Of a stretch of 64,000 nt of DNA, positions 31,214 through 39,360 are shown piece by piece. The stretch lies in assembly GCA_963810555.1 (NCBI GenBank), contig CAWENX010000006.1, positions 62,001 to 126,000 of the forward strand, in the 5' to 3' direction. The notes below the pieces were generated by a model. That model was given only the letters and a program-made list of their open reading frames with translations. It ran no database searches and was not told where the DNA came from. Source of the DNA: G963677325 sp963810555. Its GTDB lineage: Bacteria; Bacteroidota; Bacteroidia; Bacteroidales; Prolixibacteraceae. Numbering within the stretch: position 1 is the stretch's first letter; every line of letters begins with the position of its first letter. Both the position numbers and the translations under genes were made by a program.

Positions 31214-32371
31214 GTGGTAGGATCAACGGACTATACATTTACTCCCTCAGGAGGTCAATGTTCCAGAAGCATAACTTTATCAGTTCAAATTGTTTCGGCG
31301 CCATTATTAATTATTCACAATCCTGATCCGGTTTGTTTGCCTGCCTCAGTGGATCTCACCGCCCCGTCTGTTACAGCCGGAAGCACTGACGGCTTAACTT
31401 ATTCCTATTGGATTGATGAGGAAGCTACAATACCTCTACCCAATCCTGATGAAGTAACCGCAAGTGGAACTTATTATATTAAAGGTGTCGCTTCCGGCGG
31501 ATGCTCTGCAATAAGCCCGGCTGAGGTAACTATACACCCGTCGTTGGAAGCTCCTTTGATCATAGTTTCTGATCCTGCCTGTCTCTCGCCTTACGGTACA
31601 ATAACAGTCACATCTCCGGTTCCGGATGGGAATATTTCATTTAGTATTGACGGAGTAAATTATTCCAACTCAGATGGAGTATTTACCGACGTCACTCCGG
31701 GACAATATAATGTAACGGTTAAAAGTGAATTTGGATGTGTCTCACCGTCAACGTCAGCAATTGTTAATCCGCCGCCCTCTCAACCACCGATACCTGTGGC
31801 TTCTGTCTCTGCCCAGCCTACCTGTGCCGTACCGACAGGTACCATTACTGTTACCTCTCCTGCTGAAGGTTCAGGTTATAAATACAGTATTGACTCAGGC
31901 GCTTCCTGGAGCGATCAGTCCACATTTACCGGTCTTATCCCGGGTGACTACAACGTCTCCGTTCAGGATATTGCAACAGGATGTGTCTCTGTTCCCGTGA
32001 CCCTTACCGTTGATCCAGTTCCTTCAGCGCCTTCAGCGCCTGTGGCTGTTGTTTCTGCTCAGCCTACATGCACCGCTCCGACTGGCACTATTACTGTCTC
32101 AGCTCCGCTGGGTGCAGAGTATGAGTATAGTATCGACGGGGTCAATTACCAGTCTGCCGTAACATTCTCAGGCCTTGTGCCCGGTGATTATTACGTGACA
32201 GTAAGAAATACCGGCGATAATTCCTGTGTCTCCGATCCGTCCGTTCTTACAGTCAATCCTGTTCCTGGTGCACCTTCTGCTCCTTCGGCTTCTGTGACCG
32301 TCACAGCCAACCTGTGCCATACCTACAGGTACCATTACTGTTACCTCGCCTGCCGAAGGCTCAGGTTATAA
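31214..32371 (+). CDS. Giant adhesin, fragment with Ig-like modules and start of the A/B repeats
   Basis: A 385-codon frame that resumes the DPxxPICQ-type module (YTFTPSGGQCSRSITLSVQ). It passes through a PKD-like module (VTASGTYYIKGVASGGCSAI) and enters the alternating A/B repeats (VSAQPTCAVPTGTITVTSP). It is broken at about 32,305, where GTCACAGCCAACC stands in place of the GTCCAGCCCACC of sister copies. It is a continuation, not a new gene. Confidence 0.65.
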   Translation: MVGSTDYTFTPSGGQCSRSITLSVQIVSAPLLIIHNPDPVCLPASVDLTAPSVTAGSTDGLTYSYWIDEEATIPLPNPDEVTASGTYYIKGVASGGCSAISPAEVTIHPSLEAPLIIVSDPACLSPYGTITVTSPVPDGNISFSIDGVNYSNSDGVFTDVTPGQYNVTVKSEFGCVSPSTSAIVNPPPSQPPIPVASVSAQPTCAVPTGTITVTSPAEGSGYKYSIDSGASWSDQSTFTGLIPGDYNVSVQDIATGCVSVPVTLTVDPVPSAPSAPVAVVSAQPTCTAPTGTITVSAPLGAEYEYSIDGVNYQSAVTFSGLVPGDYYVTVRNTGDNSCVSDPSVLTVNPVPGAPSAPSASVTVTANLCHTYRYHYCYLACRRLRL

Positions 32372-33960
32372 ATACAGTATTGACTCAGGGGCTTCATGGA
32401 GCGACCAGTCCACATTTACCGGTCTTACCTCAGGCGACTACATCGTCTCCGTTCAGGATATTGCAACAGGCTGTGTCTCTGTTCCCGTGACCCTTACCGT
32501 TGATCCAGTTCCTTCAGCGCCTTCAGCGCCTGTGGCTGTTGTTTCTGCTCAGCCTACTGCACCGCTCCGACTGGCACTATTACTGTCTCAGCTCCGCTGG
32601 GTGCAGAGTATGAGTATAGTATCGACGGGGTCAATTACCAGTCTGCCGTAACATTCTCAGGCCTTGTGCCCGGTGATTATTACGTGACAGTAAGAAATAC
32701 CGGCGATAATTCCTGTGTCTCCGATCCGTCCGTTCTTACAGTCAATCCTGTTCCTGGTGCACCTTCTGCTCCTTCGGCGTCTGTGACCGTCCAGCCCACC
32801 TGTGCCGTACCTACAGGTACCATTACTGTTACCTCTCCTGCTGAAGGTTCAGGTTATAAATACAGTATTGACTCAGGCGCTTCCTGGAGCGATCAAACCA
32901 CATTTACCGGCCTTATCCCCGGCGACTACATCGTCTCCGTTCAGGATATTGCAACAGGCTGTGTTTCTGTTCCTGTAATCCTTACCGTTAATCCTGTTCC
33001 TTCAGCGCCTTCGGCTCCTTCGGCCGTCGTATCTGTCCAGCCTACCTGTACTTCTCCGACTGGCACTATTACTGTCACAAGTCCACTTGGTGCAGAGTAT
33101 GAGTACAGCATTGACGGTGTCAGTTACCAGTCTGCCGTGACATTCTCAGGTCTTGCTTCCGGTGATTACCCTGTGACAGTAAGAGATACCGGTGATAATT
33201 CCTGTGTATCCGGTCCGTCTGTTCTTACAGTCAATCCTGTTCCTGGTGCACCTTCTGCTCCTACGGCTTCTGTGACCGTCCAGCCCACCTGTGCCGTACC
33301 GACAGGTACCATTACTGTTACCTCGCCTGCTGAAGGCTCAGGTTATAAATACAGTATTGACTCAGGCGCTTCCTGGAGCGATCAAACCACATTTACCGGT
33401 CTTACCTCAGGTGACTACAATGTCTCCATTCAGGATATTGCAACAGGCTGTGTTTCTGTTCCTGTAATCCTTACCGTTGATCCAGTTCCTTCAGCGCCTT
33501 CAGCTCCTGTGGCCGTCGTATCTGTCCAGCCTACCTGTACTGCTCCGACTGGCACTATTACTGTCTCAGCTCCGCTGGGTGCAGAGTATGAGTATAGTAT
33601 CGACGGGGTCAATTACCAGTCTGCCGTAACATTCTCAGGCCTTGTGCCCGGTGATTATTACGTGACAATAAGAAATATCGGCGATAATTCCTGTGTCTCC
33701 GATCCGTCTGTTCTTACAGTCAATCCTGTTCCCGGTGCTCCCGCTGCTCCTTTGGCTTCTGTCTCCGCACAGCCAACCTGTGCCATACCTCAGGTACCAT
33801 CACTGTTACCTCTCCTGCCGAAGGCTCAGGTTATAAATACAGTATTGACTCAGGCGCTTCATGGAGCGACCAGCCCACATTTACCGGTCTTACCTCAGGT
33901 GACTACAATGTCTCTGTTCAGGATATTGCAACAGGATGTGTCTCTGTTCCAACAGCTCTG
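31795..33960 (+). repeat. Alternating A/B repeat block, five A and four B units
   Basis: Type A (about 80 residues) reads QPTCAVPTGTITVTSPAEGS, YKYSIDSGASWSDQ, GDYNVSVQDIATGCVSVP. Type B reads QPTCTAPTGTITVSAPLGAE, YEYSIDGVNYQSAVTFSGL, YYVTVRNTGDNSCVSDPSVL. They alternate A-B from about 31,795 (A1) to 33,960 (A5), with an A+B period of about 485 bp. Proline-rich linkers (PVPSAPSAP, PVPGAPSAP) separate the units. Small deletions in A2 (about 32,305), B2 (about 32,555) and A5 (about 33,790) break the frame. Confidence 0.85.
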
Positions 33961-33961
33961 A
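32666..33961 (+). CDS. Giant adhesin, A/B repeat fragment
   Basis: A 431-codon open frame covering the last part of B2 through A5 of the A/B block. It resumes after a one-base loss near 32,555 (CAGCCTACTGCACC against CAGCCTACATGCACC). It ends shortly after another one-base loss near 33,790 (CCTCAGGTACC against CCTACAGGTACC). There is no start signal of its own. Confidence 0.65.
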   Translation: MPGDYYVTVRNTGDNSCVSDPSVLTVNPVPGAPSAPSASVTVQPTCAVPTGTITVTSPAEGSGYKYSIDSGASWSDQTTFTGLIPGDYIVSVQDIATGCVSVPVILTVNPVPSAPSAPSAVVSVQPTCTSPTGTITVTSPLGAEYEYSIDGVSYQSAVTFSGLASGDYPVTVRDTGDNSCVSGPSVLTVNPVPGAPSAPTASVTVQPTCAVPTGTITVTSPAEGSGYKYSIDSGASWSDQTTFTGLTSGDYNVSIQDIATGCVSVPVILTVDPVPSAPSAPVAVVSVQPTCTAPTGTITVSAPLGAEYEYSIDGVNYQSAVTFSGLVPGDYYVTIRNIGDNSCVSDPSVLTVNPVPGAPAAPLASVSAQPTCAIPQVPSLLPLLPKAQVINTVLTQALHGATSPHLPVLPQVTTMSLFRILQQDVSLFQQL

Positions 33962-34326
33962 ATATTCATGATATACCAAAACCTCCTTCAGCACTGTCAA
34001 TAAACAAAACTGATGATACGTGCGATAGTGGACAAGGATCAATAACTCTTGGACCCGTAACAGGTGGAACCGGACCCTACACCTTCTCCGTTAACGGAAG
34101 TGCCTTTACAAATGTAATTTCGTACAATAACCTCACGGCTGGAGTTTACACTATCATAGTAAATGATGCTAATGGATGCACATTCACAACTACGGCAACT
34201 GTCGGAAATATTGCATGTCCTTCTGTTGAGGCAGTTATTTCCGGTATAACCCAAATAGGAATTTGTCAAAGCATTAAACTGGACGCTTCCCAATCAAAGG
34301 GCGATATCGTCAAATACGAATGGTCT

Positions 34327-35295
34327 GTGCTCGATCCGGGAGGAACTTTGACCAGCCAATCAGGAGTCGGAACAGAATTCCAGGTATCACCTCTCTACTC
34401 CGGAACTCTGCCTGCAAACTTCCGGATAATGCTTCGTGTTACAAGCAATACAGGACAGACCGATAATGATACCATAAGCATCAATGTCGATTCTCCGCCA
34501 ATTGCAGGTATCACCTCAAGCCTTGAGCCTCAGAAAGACGGAAGCATGATCGTTGATGGATCTATCTCCCTGGGAACCGGATTAAGTTACAATTGGTCCA
34601 CTACTGAAGGAAATATTATCGGTCCTGCAGACCAAGTTGCGGCATCTCTGCTCGGAGAAGGATTATACACCCTTGAAGTCACAGATGAATATGGTTGTAC
34701 ATCGACAAAAACATTCAGGTTCCCGATAGAATTGTACCAGATCGATGCCAATGACGATTATGCAAGAATCTCGTGGACTCATGATACTACCCTTGCCGTT
34801 TTGGCCAATGACCAATCCACAGCAAGTCTGGTTCCCGGGTCAATTCGGATTATCAAACAACCTGCAAGGGGAGAAATAAGGATTAATGCAAATGGAACTA
34901 TAACGTATGTCCCTACCGGAAGAGTAACGGGAAGTGATGAATTCATATATGAAGTACATGATATTGTTGGATTAAAAGACTCTGCCGTTGTAACAATTGA
35001 TATTTATGATCCGGGACTAAAGACTCCTGAAGCAATATCTCCAAATAATGACGGATTAAATGACCGCTTAATATTCGGAGGTTTAGGAGTATATCCGAAT
35101 TCTCAATTGTACATTTACACCCGTTCGGGACAGTTGATTTATCAAAGCGATAATTACCAGAACGATTGGGATGGCCGGTATATAGTCAGAGGATCTTCTG
35201 TCAGCAAACTGGTTCCAACCGGTGTATATTATTATATACTCAAATTGGGCGGCACCGACCGGACAATTAAAGGATTTGTCTATGTTAGTTATTGA
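34327..35295 (+). CDS. Giant adhesin, C-terminal part with T9SS type B sorting domain
   Basis: The frame is open from about 33,800, and ATG 34327 is merely the first internal methionine. Upstream in the same frame lie the end of A5 and one diverged SprB unit (GSITLGPVTGGTGPYTFSVN). Then come a PKD-like domain (SIKLDASQSKGDIVKYEWSV), an Ig-like domain (NDDYARISWTHDTTLAVLAN ... SDEFIYEVHD), and the gliding-motility-associated C-terminal domain at 35,030-35,292: PEAISPNNDGLNDRLIFGGL, YPNSQLYIYTRSGQLIYQS, WDGRY, VPTGVYYYILKLGG, KGFVYVSY. This type B signal directs secretion through T9SS and typically needs a PorP/SprF partner, which is the next gene. Confidence 0.85.
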   Translation: MLDPGGTLTSQSGVGTEFQVSPLYSGTLPANFRIMLRVTSNTGQTDNDTISINVDSPPIAGITSSLEPQKDGSMIVDGSISLGTGLSYNWSTTEGNIIGPADQVAASLLGEGLYTLEVTDEYGCTSTKTFRFPIELYQIDANDDYARISWTHDTTLAVLANDQSTASLVPGSIRIIKQPARGEIRINANGTITYVPTGRVTGSDEFIYEVHDIVGLKDSAVVTIDIYDPGLKTPEAISPNNDGLNDRLIFGGLGVYPNSQLYIYTRSGQLIYQSDNYQNDWDGRYIVRGSSVSKLVPTGVYYYILKLGGTDRTIKGFVYVSY

Positions 35296-35425
35296 TATTA
35301 TTTTTATACAAAACTTTGGAACAGCTTAATCCTGTTTGAATATCTCAAGCAAGGCTAAATTTCTATGTTGTCTTATTCGGGAATTTACATTTTTACTTTG
35401 ACATAAAATTCCGATAATTTGATTA

Positions 35426-36397
35426 TTGAATCTGTTAAAATCACTCATATTGAAAAGGTTGAAGGATATATTGCATTCTAGGTTAAAATGGATGATTGTA
35501 GTCCTTTTACCAATTATTCCGCTTGCCGGATATGGTCAGCAGGACCCGGTCTATACACAATATCTGAACAATCTTTTAGCCATTCAGCCTGCCTATGCGG
35601 GAAGTTCCGGCTTTCTAAACATTACCGGTATCTCCAGGGCCCAGTGGATTGGGTTTCCCGGTGCTCCCAACACTAATACCCTCACCATCCAGGGACCCTT
35701 GAAAAGATACAACGTAGGTCTTGGGCTTTCAATTATCAATGACAAATGGGGGCCTGTACGCCAGAATGGCATTTACATCGACTATGCCTTCCACGTCCAG
35801 CTCACCCGCGATCAGTATCTTTCCTTTGGCCTGAAAGGCGGATTCAACCTTTACCAGGCCTGGTTTACCGACCTTATTCTGAATGATCCTACCGACCCTG
35901 TCTATGCTTACGATGTGAATCTGAAAATGCTCCCCAATGTAGGTGTGGGAATTATGTGGCACTCCGACCGCTTTTTCCTCGGGGTGTCATCACCCAAACT
36001 GCTGAGAAACCAGATCCAGAGCCAGGCCAATGAATATGTCTTTCGTGAAGTGCTCCATTTTTATGGCATGGGAGGATACGTCTTTTTTCTGAATGATGTC
36101 TTCAAGCTTAAGCCCACCATTTTGTACCGCTGGGCCGAACGAACCCCCTCGTACATTGATTTTTCAGGCACTCTGATGATCTATGACCGCTTCTGGGTTG
36201 GGGCAACCTACAGGATGGAAAATTCCTACGCCCTTATCTTCCAGTTTAACGTCAACAACCAGCTCAGGTTCGGTTATTCCTACGACCTTACAACCTTCAA
36301 CCCAACCCAGGTAAGTTCAGGAACCCACGAGTTTATGATCAGCTACGACTTTATCTACGGAAGAAGAGGCAGACAAGTCACACCAAGGTATTTTTAA
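35426..36397 (+). CDS. PorP/SprF family T9SS outer-membrane protein
   Basis: A barrel protein of about 323 residues (302 if started at ATG 35492) that serves as the dedicated helper for export or surface attachment of its upstream type B cargo. The signal peptide hydrophobic core is WMIVVLLPIIPLAGYGQ, and the mature start QDPVYTQYLNNLLAIQPAYA is the family hallmark. Further hallmarks are GFLNITGISRAQWIGFPGAP, TLTIQGPL, GLGLSIINDKWGPVRQNGIY and the terminal FEFMISYDF-like strand. The TTG 35426 start gives a normal charged n-region; ATG 35492 leaves a very short one. It lies 130 bp after the adhesin, the arrangement known for sprB-sprF. Confidence 0.88.
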   Translation: MNLLKSLILKRLKDILHSRLKWMIVVLLPIIPLAGYGQQDPVYTQYLNNLLAIQPAYAGSSGFLNITGISRAQWIGFPGAPNTNTLTIQGPLKRYNVGLGLSIINDKWGPVRQNGIYIDYAFHVQLTRDQYLSFGLKGGFNLYQAWFTDLILNDPTDPVYAYDVNLKMLPNVGVGIMWHSDRFFLGVSSPKLLRNQIQSQANEYVFREVLHFYGMGGYVFFLNDVFKLKPTILYRWAERTPSYIDFSGTLMIYDRFWVGATYRMENSYALIFQFNVNNQLRFGYSYDLTTFNPTQVSSGTHEFMISYDFIYGRRGRQVTPRYF

Positions 36398-36414
36398 CCG
36401 GTTAACTATTACCC

Positions 36415-36447
36415 AACCCTTTCGGGGTTTGAAACCCCGAAAGGGTT
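36415..36447 (+). terminator. Strong hairpin after the sprF-like gene
   Basis: AACCCTTTCGGGG at 36415-36427 and CCCCGAAAGGGTT at 36435-36447 form a perfect 13-bp stem with a short TTTGAAA loop. There is no long T-run after it, so it may end transcription or protect the 3' end. Confidence 0.6.
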
Positions 36448-36792
36448 TAGCGCTTAAAACCATCCCGCTGATCGCTGCAGGCACCCGCTCCGGCCTTTCA
36501 ACAAATTATTCCCTGCTCCCAAATAATCAATACCATGGCATAATCATTACCGTACCATCTCTGCGAATAATCAATGAAATTAATATGAATAAAAAACTGT
36601 GAAATTATTGCTAAAATTAAAGTAGGAGGAGACCTTTGTCTGTTAATGAAATTTTTGTTGGCCACAAATTACAAAAACGGGAAATCTGTTTTTCTCATCA
36701 GGTCAGGGAGACAAAACCTGAAGATGTTCATTCGTAAAAATGGTGTTGCAAAAAATATTTACTGAAATAGAATTAAAATTTTGAGAAAATTG

Positions 36793-36823
36793 TTGGAAAT
36801 TAACCAAAGATTCACTTCTTTTG
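36793..36823 (+). promoter_or_regulatory. Candidate trp operon promoter
   Basis: TTG at 36793-36795 and TTCTTTTG at 36816-36823 are 20 bp apart. They resemble the Bacteroidota -33 (TTG) and -7 (TAnnTTTG) boxes with one mismatch. A start near 36830 would place the first leader ATG about 12 nt into the transcript. Confidence 0.4.
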
Positions 36824-36841
36824 CAACAGAAATAAGTTTAT

Positions 36842-36901
36842 ATGATGACATTTAATTCAATATGGCTTTGGTGGGGCAACACTTTCCTTTGTAAAAGGTA
36901 A
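36842..36901 (+). CDS. trpL: trp leader peptide 1 (Trp-codon cluster)
   Basis: A 19-codon open frame (ATG ATG at 36842-36847, stop TAA 36899-36901) whose peptide has the cluster IWLWWG: three Trp codons among four at 36863-36874. Trp is rare, so such a cluster right before an intrinsic terminator and trpE is the mark of a ribosome-mediated attenuator. The Trp codons overlap the 5' arm of stem 1:2, and the stop codon overlaps region 2, the positions required for classical control. The peptide itself is expected to have no other function. It is shorter than usual gene-finder limits. Confidence 0.82.
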   Translation: MMTFNSIWLWWGNTFLCKR

Positions 36902-36963
36902 AGCCATATTGTATTTTAAGATATTGAGCCGGCTTTCTTTTTACAGGGAAGCCGGTTTTTTTT
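36859..36963 (+). promoter_or_regulatory. trp attenuator 1 with complete alternative stems
   Basis: Stem 1:2 pairs AATATGGCTTT (36859-36869) with AAAGCCATATT (36900-36910), a perfect 11-bp match. The antiterminator 2:3 pairs 36891-36905 (GTAAAAGGTAAAGCC) with 36931-36944 (GGCTTTCTTTTTAC), 14 bp with one bulged T. The terminator 3:4 pairs CCGGCTTTC (36929-36937) with GGAAGCCGG (36947-36955), followed by T8. A ribosome stalled on the Trp codons would mask arm 1 and favour 2:3 (read-through). A ribosome at the stop codon would mask region 2 and favour termination. The geometry follows the enterobacterial trp attenuator. Confidence is high for the design; the activity is inferred. Confidence 0.82.
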
Positions 36964-37009
36964 GTTTTAAAGATTTATGAACTTGTGATTTAACAATTAA
37001 TAATTAAAG

Positions 37010-37075
37010 ATGATAAGCTTCAATTTCAAATATTTCTGGTTCTGGCGCTGGCAAAACTGCTCATTCCATACGTGA
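37010..37075 (+). CDS. trp leader peptide 2 (Phe/Trp-rich)
   Basis: A 21-codon frame (ATG 37010, stop TGA 37073-37075) containing FKYFWFWRWQ: three Trp codons at 37037-37051, four of the five Phe codons and one Tyr in the first 14 codons. It sits between the first attenuator terminator and a second intrinsic terminator that immediately precedes trpE. It looks like a second, independent sensing peptide. Its aromatic mix means it could respond to Trp alone or to general aromatic amino-acid supply. Confidence 0.75.
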   Translation: MISFNFKYFWFWRWQNCSFHT

Positions 37076-37082
37076 GAAGACA

Positions 37083-37142
37083 GGCTTATTCTGTCCTTTT
37101 AAAGGCAAAAAACGGCTTATCGGATCACGGTAAGCCGTTTTT
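37083..37142 (+). promoter_or_regulatory. trp attenuator 2 (terminator with competing arm)
   Basis: AAAAACGGCTTA (37108-37119) and TAAGCCGTTTTT (37131-37142) form a 12-bp stem with an 11-nt loop that ends in the T-run, an intrinsic terminator 27 bp before trpE. GGCTTA also occurs at 37083-37088, just after the leader stop codon, and could pair with TAAGCC (37131-37136) to block the terminator. ATAAGC at the leader start (37013-37018) could pair with GCTTAT (37084-37089). These competing pairs are shorter than in attenuator 1, so the exact switching is less certain. Confidence 0.68.
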
Positions 37143-37168
37143 GATTATAAAAATTCAAATTAAAGACT

Positions 37169-38578
37169 ATGAAAACATATCAATTTAAAACCAACGTAAA
37201 AGAAATCTTAGCCGATCTGGTCACTCCGGTAAGTGTTTATCTAAGGATGCGCGATATTTTTCCAAATTCTCTCCTGCTTGAAAGTTCTGATTACCACAGC
37301 CATGAAGACAGTTATTCGTTTATATGCCTTAAACCTGAGGCATCAATCCAGGCAGAACAGTTTAAAATACTTAAAAAATATCCGGATAAAAGCCAGGAAA
37401 CCAGTGAAATAATCCGCAATGGCCAGCTTGCGGATGAAATGGAAGAGTTTTTCAACTGTTTCAAAACGACGAAACAGACGAATAGCATTCCTGCAAATGG
37501 ATTTTTTGGATATGTAAGCTATGACGGGGTGCAGTATTTCGAGAGTATCCGGTTTAATAATCCGGTTTCCCCTGCTTACGCCATACCTGAAGTTCATTAT
37601 GCTTTTTACAGGTATATTATTTCAATCAATCATTACCAGAACCGGATACAGATCATTGAAAACCTGTTTGAGGGCGAAGAATCCCACCTTTCACAGATTG
37701 AGGATTTGCTGAGCAGTCAAAACTTTGCCACATTTTCTTTCAATACGTCCGGTCATGAGCATTCGAATATCACGGATGAGGAATATATGGCCATTGTAGA
37801 TAAAGGGAAAGAGCATTGTTTCAGGGGAGACGTTTTCCAGATTGTTCTGTCAAGGCAATTTTCGCAGAGATTTACGGGAGATGAATTCAATGTTTACCGG
37901 ACATTGCGTTCGGTCAATCCCTCTCCTTACCTTTATTATTTTGATTACGGGAATTATAAGATATTCGGTTCTTCGCCCGAGGCGCAATTGCAGATCAAGG
38001 ACGGCACAGTTTCGATCAATCCGATTGCAGGGACCTTCCGGCGGACGGGTAATGATAAAGAAGACAGGGCTTCAGCGGAAAAATTGTCGAAAGATCCGAA
38101 GGAGAATGCTGAACATGTGATGCTGGTCGATCTTGCCCGTAACGATCTGAGCCGTAATGCCGATGATGTTAAGGTCGAGCTGTTCAGGGAAGTTCAGTTT
38201 TATTCGCACGTTATTCATCTTGTTTCCAAAGTTTCGGGAAAACTGAGCAATCAGACCAATCCGGTGAGAGTGTTAGGAGATTCTTTCCCTGCCGGGACAC
38301 TTTCGGGTGCGCCAAAATACAAAGCCATGGAACTGATTGACCGGTATGAGAATCAAAACCGGGGTTACTACGGAGGATGCATAGGATTTATAGGATTTGA
38401 CAACCGATTGAATCATGCCATCATGATCCGTTCCTTCCTCAGCAAGAACAATACTCTCTTTTACCAGGCGGGGGCGGGGATCGTTTCTGCCTCTGATCCT
38501 GAAAGCGAACTGCAGGAGGTGGGAAACAAGCTGGCGGCGCTTAAAAAGGCAATCCTTATGGCGAAGGAGATAAAGTGA
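37169..38578 (+). CDS. trpE: Anthranilate synthase component I
   Basis: The 469-residue chorismate-binding subunit that makes anthranilate from chorismate with ammonia supplied by TrpG, the first committed step to tryptophan. The N-terminal LLES motif (SLLLESSDYHSHEDSYSF, about 30-47), which binds feedback-inhibiting tryptophan in known TrpE proteins, is present, so end-product inhibition is likely. The catalytic domain shows IFGSSPEAQLQIKDG, INPIAGTFRRTG, AEHVMLVDLARNDLSRN, FPAGTLSGAPKYKAMELID and GYYGGCIGFIGF. It begins 27 bp after the second attenuator and heads the operon trpEGDCFBA. The length is typical for Bacteroidota TrpE. Confidence 0.95.
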   Translation: MKTYQFKTNVKEILADLVTPVSVYLRMRDIFPNSLLLESSDYHSHEDSYSFICLKPEASIQAEQFKILKKYPDKSQETSEIIRNGQLADEMEEFFNCFKTTKQTNSIPANGFFGYVSYDGVQYFESIRFNNPVSPAYAIPEVHYAFYRYIISINHYQNRIQIIENLFEGEESHLSQIEDLLSSQNFATFSFNTSGHEHSNITDEEYMAIVDKGKEHCFRGDVFQIVLSRQFSQRFTGDEFNVYRTLRSVNPSPYLYYFDYGNYKIFGSSPEAQLQIKDGTVSINPIAGTFRRTGNDKEDRASAEKLSKDPKENAEHVMLVDLARNDLSRNADDVKVELFREVQFYSHVIHLVSKVSGKLSNQTNPVRVLGDSFPAGTLSGAPKYKAMELIDRYENQNRGYYGGCIGFIGFDNRLNHAIMIRSFLSKNNTLFYQAGAGIVSASDPESELQEVGNKLAALKKAILMAKEIK

Positions 38579-38657
38579 GAATCAGTAGAGACAAGGCATG
38601 CCTTGTAATACAGTGAACACAGAACATTGAAATTCAAACACTGAATAAAAATTAAAT

Positions 38658-39230
38658 ATGAAAATATTAGTGATAGATAATTACGATTCCTTTACCTACA
38701 ACCTTGTTCATGCGCTGAGGAAGTTTGAGGGAGTGACGGTTGAGGTTAAAAGGAATGATGAAATTTCGGGAGAAGAAGAGGCATCATTTGATAAACTGGT
38801 CTTCTCTCCGGGGCCCGGTATCCCTGTTGAAGCAGGAAATCTGATGAAAATTATCCGCAGTTATGCCAGCGTGAAGCCTACACTTGGCGTATGTCTTGGT
38901 CATCAGGCCATCGGGGAATATTTTGGAGGGAAACTTCAGAATATGGCAAAAGTGCTTCACGGAGTAGCTACTCCTGTTACGGTAGTATCAGAAAGCTATC
39001 TTTTTAATAACCTTCCTTCAACTTTTGAGGCTGGACGTTATCATTCCTGGATTGTGGAAAAGGAGACTCTTCCGAACTGCCTTGAAATCACATGTATAGA
39101 CGGGGAGGGGAGAATTATGGCCTTGCGTCACAAAGAATTTGACATCCAGGGAGTACAGTTTCACCCTGAGTCGGTACTTACTCCGCTGGGTGAAAAGATT
39201 CTTGAAAACTGGGTAGAATCAGGCAATTAA
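38658..39230 (+). CDS. trpG: Anthranilate synthase component II (glutamine amidotransferase)
   Basis: A 190-residue class I glutamine amidotransferase subunit that delivers ammonia to TrpE. The fold begins KILVIDNYDSFTYNLVHAL. The oxyanion-region motif SPGPGIP, the nucleophile cysteine in LGVCLGHQAIGEYFGG and the His-Glu pair in VQFHPESVLTP are all present. In many bacteria the same subunit also serves p-aminobenzoate synthesis (PabA), but the position between trpE and trpD (79-bp and 130-bp gaps) supports TrpG. Confidence 0.94.
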   Translation: MKILVIDNYDSFTYNLVHALRKFEGVTVEVKRNDEISGEEEASFDKLVFSPGPGIPVEAGNLMKIIRSYASVKPTLGVCLGHQAIGEYFGGKLQNMAKVLHGVATPVTVVSESYLFNNLPSTFEAGRYHSWIVEKETLPNCLEITCIDGEGRIMALRHKEFDIQGVQFHPESVLTPLGEKILENWVESGN

Positions 39231-39360
39231 GACTAAAAGGCTAAAGGCTATAGAACATTAAATGAATAACAGATAAATGATAAAATTACCTGAATAAAGA
39301 TTAAATGCTATGTTATAATTTTTAATAAACAGATTCAATAATTTAAACAATAAATTAATT

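Larger units (their letters stand above)
14361..35295 (+). other. Giant SprB-like T9SS-exported adhesin locus (one gene, many frameshifts)
   Basis: All forward open frames from 14361 to 35295 belong to one continuous protein architecture of about 6,900 residues: signal peptide, a jelly-roll-like domain, PKD/Ig-like modules, a long SprB-repeat array, more Ig-like modules, an alternating A/B repeat block, and a T9SS type B C-terminal domain. Flavobacterium SprB, the gliding adhesin, is similarly huge (about 6,500 residues), bears SprB repeats and is followed by sprF, as here. The frame breaks lie mostly within near-identical repeats (21.0-27.4 kb, 31.1-34 kb), with one outside at about 20,030. 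I infer one intact gene damaged by assembly or consensus errors, but real degeneration is not ruled out. Expected role: cell-surface adhesion or gliding. Confidence 0.8.

Noticed and set aside
36500..36565. Possible third, degenerate copy of the dispersed palindrome (ACCATGGC, CGTACCAT and AATAATCAAT words)
   Set aside because: Some words match the arms, but the 11-bp ACTA/TAGT lattice is missing, so the resemblance is too weak to call.
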